Source: an uncultured Cohaesibacter sp. | Lineage (GTDB): Bacteria; Pseudomonadota; Alphaproteobacteria; Rhizobiales; Cohaesibacteraceae | Assembly: GCF_963676485.1 (NCBI RefSeq) | Contig: NZ_OY781114.1 | Coordinates: 1-64,000 of the forward strand | Direction: 5' to 3' | Length of the DNA stretch: 64,000 bases | In this document: piece by piece, positions 45,401 to 52,053 of the stretch | How positions within the stretch are numbered: position 1 is the first letter of the stretch | How the letters are laid out: each line of letters starts with the position of its first letter | Program-made: the position numbers and the translations under genes | Notes under the pieces: generated by a model | Seen by the model: only the letters and a program-made list of their open reading frames with translations | The model's database searches: none | What the model was told of the DNA's origin: nothing

Positions 45401-46352
45401 TTTGCGCACTCTCTCGAGAGACGCCTGCCACCGACCATTGATCACCGGTCGTAATCTTGTTGCTATTGTCTACCATCGGTTTGATCGCGCATGACCCAGC
45501 GCGCAAATCAGTACCAAACCATGCGACGACGAGCGCGATATTCGACAGATTAGGGCAAAGAGCGATCAGGTGGTCAAGAGATACTTCGAAATCGGTTCCT
45601 TGCTCATAGGAGTGCCGATTTTCTGAACTCCATTCCCCCTCTTTGTCATTGCGCAGAACTTCAACGCTGTCATAACCAAACTCAGTGGAACCGGGTATCA
45701 TTACGACAGATCGGATCTGGCTTTCCAAAGCCCCTATAGGTCTGACAACTTCGAAGGACAACTGAGGTAGCCTATTGCCAAAATCTTCCAGTGGCAGCTT
45801 TTCAAACACCACATATGCCAGACCCCGATAGGCCGGAGCATTCTCTGCTCCTTGCTTTGCTTCAATCAGGCTGTCAGGAAGCTGATCATCTGTGCCGCGG
45901 TAAATTCTGTAGTTGATATCCTTGAGATCCAGAACTGATCCGTTTGCCCAAACGCGCCCAATATAGGCGATCTCGCCTTCGCATAGCCCTACCGCAAAAT
46001 TGGCAAAATAGCTGTAGGTTGTTTCCGTAGTTGAAGCTCCGCGGCCCCCCTTGGAGGCCCCTGTTTTATGCTTGCGTGAGGAGACCTCTTCAATAAAGTT
46101 GGTCGCCCATATGACCTGCCCGGTCAAACGAGCCCGGCCATAGACACGCGGAATGGATGCACCTTCGGTGGAGGACTGGACGGTCAGGTCAGATAGGCTT
46201 GGCCCCTCAACAGACCGGGATGAGCCGAACAAAGTCTGGTCTATCTGATAGCCACCAACCGCCCCCAAGGCTCCGCCGATTGCAGCCCCTAACGGTCCGA
46301 ACAGAGCGCCACCGACAACGCCGCCCACGGTTTTCAAAACGAGAGTAGTCAT
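42474..46352 (-). CDS. g15: GTA g15-like tail fibre/host-contact protein with TIM-barrel domain
   Basis: Largest protein of the cluster, 1292 residues, close to the RcGTA g15 size. The N-terminus has a glycine-rich hydrophobic stretch (GGVVGGALFGPLGAAIGGALGAVGG type) followed by a baseplate-like part (TEGASIPRVYGRARLTGQVIWATN). The centre is a glycoside-hydrolase-like TIM barrel (VEAILIGSELCGLTQIRD; DPLWSDDNIDAIGIDNYMP; PIWFTEIGCAAVHMGPNQPN). The C-terminal part holds phage-tail fold segments (SARTRKESSKALALVSTD; LSRLLRGQQGTEG). In RcGTA it forms the baseplate megatron and tip. The start codon overlaps the g14 stop by 4 bases. Confidence 0.93.
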   Translation of the reverse strand: MTTLVLKTVGGVVGGALFGPLGAAIGGALGAVGGYQIDQTLFGSSRSVEGPSLSDLTVQSSTEGASIPRVYGRARLTGQVIWATNFIEEVSSRKHKTGASKGGRGASTTETTYSYFANFAVGLCEGEIAYIGRVWANGSVLDLKDINYRIYRGTDDQLPDSLIEAKQGAENAPAYRGLAYVVFEKLPLEDFGNRLPQLSFEVVRPIGALESQIRSVVMIPGSTEFGYDSVEVLRNDKEGEWSSENRHSYEQGTDFEVSLDHLIALCPNLSNIALVVAWFGTDLRAGSCAIKPMVDNSNKITTGDQWSVAGVSRESAQSVSFVQGKAAFGGTPSDASVVRAIQAIKERGLNVTLYPFIMMDIAPGNGLPDPYGAEEQAAFPWRGRITCYPAPQRDGTVDQTALASEQVTAFFSSQDWSYSRFVMHYAQLAKDAGGVEAILIGSELCGLTQIRDDAGDYPFVSCLKTLAANVRACVGRDTKITYGADWSEYFGHHPQGEAGTVCFHLDPLWSDDNIDAIGIDNYMPMSDWRSGEDHLDASLTDTGLERSYLQANVAGGEGYDWYYASQDHRDQQIRTPITDGTAGKPWVFRYKDLVNWWSNAHYNRDLGVESGASTDWEPCSKPIWFTEIGCAAVHMGPNQPNVFPDAKSSESALPYYSSGARSDAAQRAMLTASLDYWQSQTEQMNPISPVYGDRMVAFDQIYLWAWDARPFPAFPLNSDVWSDGAAWHTGHWLNGRLGDAPVQDIVRTVLKDFGLSDPEFASVPAVVDGFVIDRRMSVRSALESLCDAFGVSLVASGGGLRFELKERRPSSEINITQLVDELDEPMLKKQISPWEDEASSVTFSFAEMFYDFRTSVARYEQPSARTRKESSKALALVSTDPVMVDVAKNWLRQKNYARHTMQFKLPLSMAALEAGDLITFVDMDEPRSYLVNEIEDGTIREVSASLAAPRNSAPQAKDHRVASSSKPVIARAVCVIMDLPMLPGKSDYPHAPYVASYCVPWPGSMGLYEGRADIGFAYRQSLEIPAIIGTLQTDLAGRECYSWDMASSLLVKLNRGDLSSVNDLGLLSGANAAAVQAKNGEWEIIQFAKAELVGGNTWKLSRLLRGQQGTEGTALVGAQIGARFVLLDEAITPLKVDSGALDKELPFRLVASGATLDDVNSIDVTIAISGRGLRPLSPVHLRLQRPQDDGSIQLNWVRRDRLEADSWADSSIPLSETEECYTLTVRHPETAEILRTEEVSEARWIYSASAQMADGVDKLAEIIIDIAQISRRVGAGDAISRRVSIKDLRIFS

Positions 46353-46828
46353 TTCTTTTCATTTCCGGTTCTTGAGGCTTCGGCAAGCGGCGGAAACGCA
46401 AAGACATGAGAGAGATGCCTAATCCACCACGGAGAAAGAGAAACAAGACGAACCCCTGCGCCATCCTGAGCGTGAAGAAAGTGGCTTTCATCGATCAGAA
46501 TGCCCGCATGCTTGGCCGGAAAGCCTCTTTTGTAACGAAAGAGCAATATGTTGGCCCGTGAGCGTTTATTCAGATCCACGGGCACCAGATATCGCCTCGC
46601 CGCATTAACAAGCGTTTCTTCGCTATTCGCCGCTGCCCAGCTTGGACTATAGGCAGGAGGTTGTTCCGGCTCTGGCCAAAAGGCTGCATAAACACCACGG
46701 ATCAAGCCCAGACAATCACATCCGGCATTCTTGCAACATGCCTGATGCTTGTAGGGCGTTCCGATCCAACTCAGCGCTTCTGCAATGATCATGGATGCGT
46801 TGACATCGACGTGTGTTTCGTCCGCCAT
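46349..46828 (-). CDS. g14: GTA g14-like NlpC/P60 peptidase
   Basis: Peptidase of 159 residues that locally opens host peptidoglycan during DNA delivery. The NlpC/P60 catalytic cysteine is C39 in GCDCLGLIRGVY and the histidine is H107 in FPAKHAGILID; a downstream H117/H119 can supply the third residue. RcGTA g14 has the same position between the hub protein g13 and g15. It starts 3 bases after the g13 stop and ends overlapping g15 by 4 bases. The ATG at complement 46828 fits the family start. Confidence 0.93.
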   Translation of the reverse strand: MADETHVDVNASMIIAEALSWIGTPYKHQACCKNAGCDCLGLIRGVYAAFWPEPEQPPAYSPSWAAANSEETLVNAARRYLVPVDLNKRSRANILLFRYKRGFPAKHAGILIDESHFLHAQDGAGVRLVSLSPWWIRHLSHVFAFPPLAEASRTGNEKK

Positions 46829-46831
46829 AAT

Positions 46832-47725
46832 CTAGTCCTCGATCAGGGGAGCCCCATCGCTCTGTTTTGAAAGTGAAGGATAAGTGAGAATGAAATCGTT
46901 GCCGGGCATATGGGGAAAGCCCCGAAAATTGAGCTGATTGCCGAACTGTTTCCGGCAAGTTGAAAAACTCTTGTCGCAACCAACCGAGACCTTTATGCCA
47001 TCTCCTGGCACGATCTGTTCATGCAATGGGAGCCACAACTCGATCTCATCGCTTTCGCTCAATTGCTGATGGGAAATGATATCAAAGACCATGCCATTGG
47101 CGGCTCCTGAGGTCATTTCGAGGCGCCCCATAGACAGTCGCTCGGCATCAGGGCGCTTTTCCAACTTTACAGCCAACCAGTTTTGAGATTTGATCTCGCT
47201 TACAACTCCCGTGAAGGAGAGCCCAAGCGCATCTAGATCAAGACCACATCTTTTGTCGCCGATATTGGCATCACAGCGATATTGGAAGACGCGTCCCTTC
47301 TCCTGCTCCATATCGATAGAGAGAGAACGGATTTCAGCCTGAAAGTTGTTCCGGTCGCGCTTGATTTCCCCCAAATATCCTTTCCGCAGCAAAAGAGCCT
47401 GCTCAGGAGCATTCCAATTGACGCACCATGTCTCAATAGTAGCTGCATCAAAGCGACCGCTCATGAGATCTGCCTCGGTGATACGGTCAGAAGACAAGAC
47501 ACCCGTGATGTCCTGATCGTCACTTGCAAAGCCATCGCTTTGCCGGATTTCCGAACCAGTGAATCCCGTGTCCGGTTCACATGAGACACCATTCAATTTT
47601 ATGATCCGGTCATGATCGGTAAAGCCAAGACGGAAGCCGTCATCCCGCTTCAAGATCCAGCAGGTCGCCAATGTTGTCGTGCCACTCTGGAGATGAGCAG
47701 TCATTTCATCTGAAAGCGATTTCAT
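46832..47725 (-). CDS. g13: GTA g13-like tail hub protein (DUF2163)
   Basis: Protein of 297 residues with the DUF2163 and phage BR0599-type C-terminal region. Conserved cysteine-rich pattern: YRCDANIGDKRCGLDL then VGCDKSFSTCRKQFGN and NFRGFPHMPGNDF. In RcGTA this protein forms the baseplate hub and its cysteines hold an iron-sulfur cluster; the cysteines (four or more) are kept here. The start ATG overlaps the g12 stop by 4 bases. It is directly followed by the peptidase g14. Confidence 0.93.
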   Translation of the reverse strand: MKSLSDEMTAHLQSGTTTLATCWILKRDDGFRLGFTDHDRIIKLNGVSCEPDTGFTGSEIRQSDGFASDDQDITGVLSSDRITEADLMSGRFDAATIETWCVNWNAPEQALLLRKGYLGEIKRDRNNFQAEIRSLSIDMEQEKGRVFQYRCDANIGDKRCGLDLDALGLSFTGVVSEIKSQNWLAVKLEKRPDAERLSMGRLEMTSGAANGMVFDIISHQQLSESDEIELWLPLHEQIVPGDGIKVSVGCDKSFSTCRKQFGNQLNFRGFPHMPGNDFILTYPSLSKQSDGAPLIED

Positions 47726-48348
47726 ACCCTTACCTCCACCAGAGGAATGGAGGGAAGGTCTCCTGCTTCAAAGGCACTGAGCGAGAATTCTAGCTTGTCT
47801 GTGTCAAAGCGCACCGGAACATCAAACTTGAAGCCAGCCGTGATCTGCATTCCGACCTCAGGAGCTTGGTCAAATGTAATGAAGCCTGTCGTTTCATCTA
47901 CGGAATAGTCGCTCGTTTCTGTCCCACCCAAAGCAACCCTGACGGAGCCTTCAACGGGCTTGACTATATTGCGCTCATAGGGCGCATAATCTGTGCCATA
48001 TGTTTTTATGAGCCTGAATTGGGTTGTTTCCCCGTCGCCGATACCGATCCTTTGATCGGTTGATGTGGGAGCACTGTCCGCACGACAAGACGCATGGTCA
48101 AAGGGATCCCGAAAACGAAATCCATAGAGCCGCCCGCGACGCTCTTCGAAGAATCTCAAAACAGACTGCAAATCTATAATCGAACGCAGACCAACGCCTG
48201 CGTCATAGCTGCGTCTGGAGTCAGCCCAACGCGCGTTCCGTTCTTCAAACCCTGAAGCCAAGGTCGCGATATCGGTCCGCCGCTTTGGCCCACCAGAGGC
48301 GCCGAATCCCACATCAAGGGGAAAGCGTATCTCGTGAAATCCGTTCAT
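47722..48348 (-). CDS. g12: GTA g12-like distal tail protein (DUF2460)
   Basis: Protein of 208 residues of the DUF2460 family (opening FHEIRFPLDVGFGASGGPKRRTDI, then DFFEERRGRLYGFRFRDPFDHAS-like block). In RcGTA it is the distal tail ring that joins the tail tube to the baseplate. The gene overlaps g13 by 4 bases. It is separated from g11 by 131 bases that contain a strong hairpin (48374-48408), an uncommon gap in such a compact cluster. Confidence 0.93.
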   Translation of the reverse strand: MNGFHEIRFPLDVGFGASGGPKRRTDIATLASGFEERNARWADSRRSYDAGVGLRSIIDLQSVLRFFEERRGRLYGFRFRDPFDHASCRADSAPTSTDQRIGIGDGETTQFRLIKTYGTDYAPYERNIVKPVEGSVRVALGGTETSDYSVDETTGFITFDQAPEVGMQITAGFKFDVPVRFDTDKLEFSLSAFEAGDLPSIPLVEVRV

Positions 48349-48373
48349 TGGTTCATCCTGAATTTACAAAGGA

Positions 48374-48408
48374 AAAGGGACCATTCCCATCACAGGAAAG
48401 GTCCCTTT
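48374..48408 (-). terminator. Hairpin with T-rich tail between g11 and g12
   Basis: Arms AAAGGGACC and GGTCCCTTT (9 bp) with a 17-base loop. On the minus strand the stem is followed by TTTTCCTTTG. It lies 71 bases after the g11 stop and 25 bases before the g12 start. It may terminate part of the transcripts or protect the 3' end of the upstream message. Confidence 0.6.
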
Positions 48409-48479
48409 CGTATTTTGAGTAACTATTTGTGTCCGGCCTTATGATCTGTCTGGCAGCGGTTTCGATGATCTCACACACC

Positions 48480-49082
48480 TCACAGCCCGCGCCGACCACG
48501 CCCGACCGCCCGTGCCAACTTGGTTACGATCTGATTTTCCGACTTTGAAAAAGACTGGATGTCCGGTGTACTGACATTCATGACAATGTTGATTGCTTGC
48601 CCGCCCACCCCAGGCATGGCAACGCCCAATCGTCCATCAGTTCCCCGCTGAAGCGGCAAAATAGCCTCGGCACCAGCTTCACCCATCAGTCCGGTTTCTG
48701 CCCCTGTAGGAAAAATAGTTGGTGAAGAGACTATGCCCCCCTTGGCAAAGGGAGTCAGACCGCCGAACAGCGATGCCCCGCTAAATCCGCTTGAAGAGGT
48801 GAGCGAAGAGAACAGCCCCGACGCGAGGTTGGAAACTGATCCTGAAACAATTTGCTTGAGCGGCTCGATTCCAGCAGACAGAGCGCTTTTGCTCATATCA
48901 AGCGCGAGCTTGCTAAAAAGAAGCTCGAGTTTCTTGCCACCTAAAATCGCATCTTCGAATGTGTCGGCGACTTTGTCTCCGAGTTTTTCAGCCTGTTTTG
49001 TGGCAGCCGAAAGATCTTTCGTGAAAGCCTTCATATCGGCCTCCACCTTCACGACAGCAGTTTCAACGACTTCATCAGCCAT
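48480..49082 (-). CDS. g11: GTA g11-like short tape-measure protein
   Basis: Protein of 200 residues, similar in size to RcGTA g11 (about 220) and far shorter than phage tape measures, as expected for the short GTA tail. N-terminal helix region (VETAVVKVEADMKAFTKDLSAATKQAEKLGDKVADTFEDAI), a hydrophobic middle, and a glycine-rich C-terminal block with FAKGGIVSSPTIFPTGAETGLMGEAGAEAILPLQRG, which is the tape-measure C-terminal signature. The gene lies between the tail chaperone region and g12. Confidence 0.9.
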   Translation of the reverse strand: MADEVVETAVVKVEADMKAFTKDLSAATKQAEKLGDKVADTFEDAILGGKKLELLFSKLALDMSKSALSAGIEPLKQIVSGSVSNLASGLFSSLTSSSGFSGASLFGGLTPFAKGGIVSSPTIFPTGAETGLMGEAGAEAILPLQRGTDGRLGVAMPGVGGQAINIVMNVSTPDIQSFSKSENQIVTKLARAVGRGRRGL

Positions 49083-49169
49083 GGCTGCTCCCCTTCTCTA
49101 TTGATGACACGGGAATAAAAAATGATCCACACAACGCAACACCCCGCCGATGTTTCTTCTCCTCACCGA

Positions 49170-49319
49170 TCAATCCGGAAAGGCCGCACTCAGCATTTGA
49201 AAATCTTCGCGAGACATAGACGCGCTATGCCTAGCAGGAACTGTAAGTGCCATAAGAACTTCCTTGGGCGTTGCAGCCCATATAGCAGGCGGGGTCCAGC
49301 CAAGTTGCCTGCTCGCCAT
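49170..49319 (-). CDS. g10.1: GTA g10.1-like tail assembly chaperone, start unclear
   Basis: Reading frame of 49 residues from its first ATG (complement of 49319), ending at 49170. The conserved chaperone segment, F-P-W then L-G-W-x-P-x-x-I-W-x-A-T-P-x-E-V, begins upstream of that ATG, and the upstream part of the frame has no ATG, GTG or TTG down to the previous stop. The frame is -1 relative to g10 and stays open across the g10 stop. In tailed phages this chaperone is often made by a -1 frameshift from the upstream gene, which would explain the missing start. See the g10 entry and the related finding. Confidence 0.6.
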   Translation of the reverse strand: MASRQLGWTPPAIWAATPKEVLMALTVPARHSASMSREDFQMLSAAFPD

Positions 49320-49369
49320 GGCAAATATGGAAGCCCAGGGGAAGCCCGCTCCTGAAGAGGCCGATCCGG

Positions 49370-49783
49370 CTAAACCAGATCGGCCTGCGTGGGGTTTAAG
49401 CCTTTGTTCTTTCCTCCCCCATTTGAAAGCAGCTCCTTGCAGGCTTGTCGTGGGTGCGGATTGCCCTCTTCAAGCTCGGGGCCGAAAGTCTCTCTCAGCA
49501 GGGCAACAAGCGCACATGTCAGCGCAGTCGCCCCACCTTCGCAACGCATCAAGGCCGCTTCAGAATCCGAGATATCCGCCCCTCCAGCACGCAAGGCAGC
49601 CCCCAAGATTTTTATCAAATCTGCGCTTTTGACTTTGCCTCCAGAGAAGCGATCCGCAAGCGCGCTGATATCATCCAGCCCCATACTGTCTTCCAACTCC
49701 GCCAGAGCTCCCAGAGTGAGGCATAACCTGTAAGATTGATCATCAAGGGTGAGCGATATCTCGCCGCGTCGTCTGTTCGCCAT
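49370..49783 (-). CDS. g10: GTA g10-like tail assembly chaperone
   Basis: Protein of 137 residues of the GTA gp10 family (MANRRRGEISLTLDDQSYRLCLTLGALAELE type N-terminus, then DLIKILGAALRAGG, ALTCALVALLRETFG). It is placed between the major tail protein and g10.1/g11. Near its 3' end the message reads GGGGGAGG (49420-49413), 12 bases, then C-TTA-AAC (49400-49394) in the zero frame, just before the stop. This is the layout of a -1 programmed frameshift with a Shine-Dalgarno-like stimulator. A longer g10-g10.1 fusion would then end at 49170. Confidence 0.9.
   Translation of the reverse strand: MANRRRGEISLTLDDQSYRLCLTLGALAELEDSMGLDDISALADRFSGGKVKSADLIKILGAALRAGGADISDSEAALMRCEGGATALTCALVALLRETFGPELEEGNPHPRQACKELLSNGGGKNKGLNPTQADLV
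49394..49420 (-). promoter_or_regulatory. Candidate -1 frameshift signal at the end of g10
   Basis: GGGGGAGG (49420-49413) resembles a strong Shine-Dalgarno sequence. Twelve bases further, the heptamer C-TTA-AAC (49400-49394) lies in the g10 reading frame in the X-XXY-YYZ phase, and a backward slip would read CTT-AAA, joining the g10.1 frame. The distance resembles the internal Shine-Dalgarno element of dnaX. The heptamer is a suboptimal variant, and an A-GGA-AAG site just upstream (49415-49409) is an alternative. Confidence 0.5.
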
Positions 49784-49801
49784 TTTTCAAACATTCCTTC
49801 T

Positions 49802-50215
49802 TCAAGAGGCAGAGAAGGCCAACGCGCCGGCAGATTCCAACGCCAACTCGAAAGACAGTTCGTTGTTGTGTTGGCCGGAATATTCCAAAGCCGTGATCTG
49901 GAAAGGTCCTTCAAGGGTCCCGAAGTCCGGTATGATTACCTGCCAGGAAGCGATGGTGCCGTCAAAGAACAAAGCTCGGATGCGCTCATCGCTTTCACTA
50001 TCCTTAAACAGGCCGCTGCCCGATAAGCTCGCGCGGCGGGACCCGGCACCTTCAAGCAATTCGCGCCAGCGTCCAGCAGATTCTGTGTGACTGATGTCGA
50101 CGCTTTCAGCGTTGAACGAAACAGAACGAGCCCGCAGCCCTGCAACCGTGATGAAAGCATCGTCTGGGGCATTGCTCACTTTGAGCAGAAGGTCTTTGCC
50201 TTTCTGTGCTGTCAT
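49802..50215 (-). CDS. g9: GTA g9-like major tail tube protein
   Basis: Major tail protein of 137 residues, the tube subunit of the short GTA tail. Family pattern: MTAQKGKDLLLKVSNAPDDAFITVAGLRARSVSFN-like opening, VDISHTESAGRWRELLEGAG, and LEGPFQITALEYSGQHN. Length equals that of other g9 proteins. It is preceded by the DUF3168 protein g8 and followed by g10 after 18 bases. Confidence 0.94.
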   Translation of the reverse strand: MTAQKGKDLLLKVSNAPDDAFITVAGLRARSVSFNAESVDISHTESAGRWRELLEGAGSRRASLSGSGLFKDSESDERIRALFFDGTIASWQVIIPDFGTLEGPFQITALEYSGQHNNELSFELALESAGALAFSAS

Positions 50216-50269
50216 AGAGATTTCTCCTGATAGTAGAACTGAAAGAAAGCAGACTTATTGCAAGCCTGA

Positions 50270-50686
50270 TCAAGTGGATTTGTGCTCAGTCACGGCTCTT
50301 ATCTGCATGACACCCTGAAGCAAATGGTTTTTGCGATCGGGCCGAAGCTCAACGCGTTCAATGAGAAAATTGACTAGCGCGTGATCGGTCATCTCAGGCT
50401 CGAAAGCGCCCAACAGAGTGCGAAGTCGGGCGAGGATCTCTTGCTGTCGCGTGCGATCATTGGCAGCGGTCCATATGGTAATGAGGATACGGTGCTCCTC
50501 CCCAGCTTCTGTGCCTGTGCTCCAGTCGCGAGAATAGCTCGTGATCAGGGTCAGGTAGGGAAAATGGGCATTCCGTTTGGGCTCATCATAGAGCCGCATG
50601 CCGCCAAGCAGCCCTATCAGGGCACTGTCGCTTTTGAGGAATGATAGGATAGCCTGTTCAAGCGTGCCGGATGACAAACTGGTCAT
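50270..50686 (-). CDS. g8: GTA g8-like tail terminator protein (DUF3168)
   Basis: DUF3168-family protein of 138 residues that caps the tail at the head-proximal end. Recognisable pattern: ILSFLKSDSALIGLLGGMRLYDEPKRNAHFPYLTL, then HRILITIWTAANDR and HLLQGVMQIRAVTE. Its ATG overlaps the stop of the upstream small gene by 4 bases, so it is coupled to it. Confidence 0.93.
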   Translation of the reverse strand: MTSLSSGTLEQAILSFLKSDSALIGLLGGMRLYDEPKRNAHFPYLTLITSYSRDWSTGTEAGEEHRILITIWTAANDRTRQQEILARLRTLLGAFEPEMTDHALVNFLIERVELRPDRKNHLLQGVMQIRAVTEHKST

Positions 50687-50940
50687 AGGTTTCTCCTTTG
50701 TTGAGCCAGCCCCTCAAGGAGTTTAACGACCAAACCGGAAGGGGCACTTTCCTGATCACCATAGTGAGCGTGTAACAACCGATCTCCAGAAAGGCGGATA
50801 CTACCAGTACCGTCAGAAAAGTCGGCTTCAACTGATATATCCGCGGCTTTCTCGGTCAAATCATTGGCAATGATTTCCACATAAGAACCGATGCGAGCTG
50901 ACAGAATACGCTGAGCTATTGCATTGAGGTGGCCGCTCAT
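50683..50940 (-). CDS. Small protein between g7 and g8, HK97 gp10-like remnant or novel
   Basis: An 85-residue protein coupled by 4-base overlaps at both ends (g7 stop and g8 start), so it is surely translated. RcGTA does not have a gene here as far as I know. In HK97-like phages this place is held by a gp10-type neck protein of about 130-150 residues. The helix (NAIAQRILSARIGSYVEIIANDLTEKAADI) and the strand pair (ISVEADFSDGTGSIRLSGDR) could be a shortened version of it. I do not recognise a specific family. Confidence 0.65.
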   Translation of the reverse strand: MSGHLNAIAQRILSARIGSYVEIIANDLTEKAADISVEADFSDGTGSIRLSGDRLLHAHYGDQESAPSGLVVKLLEGLAQQRRNL

Positions 50941-51326
50941 AACTGTGCCCCCAATCTGGTCCGCGCCTCAATAACAAGCCAGCGTTCAGTGGTGTCCGGA
51001 TCTTGTAGATTTAGGCAGTCATAAAGCGCACCCTTGTATCGCAGCGCAGTGAACTGCTCCAGGCCCTCACGGTGCCGGATAACAAAACGAAGCGAGAGAC
51101 TGTTACTGCCCTGTTCGGCCTCTTTGCGCTCTTTGCTGTCGACCGAGAGAAGCCCCGCCCAGACCTCTGCCACCTGTTCAAACGATTGCGCTCCATTCCA
51201 GGGAGCGGCGTCATCATAAACCGGCTGATACAGGACAATCTGATGACGCAATCCGGCGGGGTCAAACTGAAAGGGAACAAGAGCTGATGGAGCCAAGACA
51301 CCCTCCTGATTTTGAGATGGAAACAA
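50937..51326 (-). CDS. g7: GTA g7-like head-tail adaptor
   Basis: Head closure/adaptor protein of 129 residues (FDPAGLRHQIVLYQPVYDD, EVWAGLLSVDSKERKEAEQ, LRFVIRHREGLEQFTALRYKGALYDCLNL, DTTERWLVIEA). This is the phage head-tail adaptor fold that stoppers the portal. It follows g6 by about 20 bases and overlaps the next small gene by 4 bases. The N-terminus up to residue 15 is weakly conserved; the ATG at complement 51326 is the best available start. Confidence 0.9.
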   Translation of the reverse strand: MFPSQNQEGVLAPSALVPFQFDPAGLRHQIVLYQPVYDDAAPWNGAQSFEQVAEVWAGLLSVDSKERKEAEQGSNSLSLRFVIRHREGLEQFTALRYKGALYDCLNLQDPDTTERWLVIEARTRLGAQL

Positions 51327-51348
51327 GGATCATTTCATTCGAAACAAT

Positions 51349-51909
51349 CTAGAGATGAAAGCTCCGGTAAGGGGCTAACAAGGGCGCCAATGCCTTGGCC
51401 AGAGCTGGCAGTTGAGCCGGATCGGCAATAAGGCGGCGCTCATACCATTCAGCAACGATCATCTTGATGGCCAGCCGCAAAGGCTCCGGCACATCTTCCG
51501 CCGTTGGTCCAAAACCTGTTTCAACATCGATCTGAAGACGTTGTTGCCCGCTGAGCAGAAAGACATCAAGATTGACAAGCGTTGCAGGATTGTCGGCTTG
51601 AAAGATGGAGAGCCCCGAGACATCCAGCTCAGTCATGCTTCCATCAACCTCAATGATGGCGATCGCCAGAAGCTCTGAGACTGGCTGCACCGGCAAGCAA
51701 AAACGCTTCCCCAACGCGCCTTCCAGCAGAATACGCCAAGCTTGAGAGATAAGATGGCGACCGATCATGTGCTCTAGATGAACCCGAGCCGCACTTAAAA
51801 AGGCACGGAGCAGATCGTCTTCAACATCTTGGTCGATCTTCAGATAGGCCTTGATTTCGGCAAGGCTGACCGGCTCCACTGCCGGAGCGGTCAAAAGGGT
51901 GGTTGACAT
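51349..51909 (-). CDS. g6: GTA g6-like head-tail connector
   Basis: Connector of 186 residues that binds beneath the portal. N-terminal helices with the pattern PVSLAEIKAYLKIDQDVEDDLLRAFLSAARVHLEHMIGRHLI, typical of the phiE125 gp8/HK97 gp6 adaptor family, then a beta part and C-terminal helices (PLRLAIKMIVAEWYERRL). It starts 145 bases after the capsid stop; that gap carries a terminator. Confidence 0.92.
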   Translation of the reverse strand: MSTTLLTAPAVEPVSLAEIKAYLKIDQDVEDDLLRAFLSAARVHLEHMIGRHLISQAWRILLEGALGKRFCLPVQPVSELLAIAIIEVDGSMTELDVSGLSIFQADNPATLVNLDVFLLSGQQRLQIDVETGFGPTAEDVPEPLRLAIKMIVAEWYERRLIADPAQLPALAKALAPLLAPYRSFHL

Positions 51910-51974
51910 TTTATCACCATTGCAAATGAAACGATCACTCAGCCGTTCGACACGACTGTTTTAAAATGAAAAAG

Positions 51975-52034
51975 GCCTTTGTCGGGAGGGAGAAACCGAC
52001 AAAGGCACCAGTTGGGGTGGAGCAGGCTCCACCC
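51975..52034 (-). terminator. Two consecutive hairpins after the capsid gene, the second a full terminator
   Basis: On the minus strand, GGGTGGAGC-CT-GCTCCACCC (52034-52015) comes 20 bases after the g5 stop. It is followed by the 11-bp perfect stem GCCTTTGTCGG/CCGACAAAGGC (52006-51975) with a 10-base loop and CTTTTTCATTTT. The second hairpin is a textbook intrinsic terminator, placed inside the cluster between g5 and g6. It would make capsid message more abundant than the distal tail genes. Confidence 0.85.
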
Positions 52035-52053
52035 TTAGGATCATTCGTTTCAA

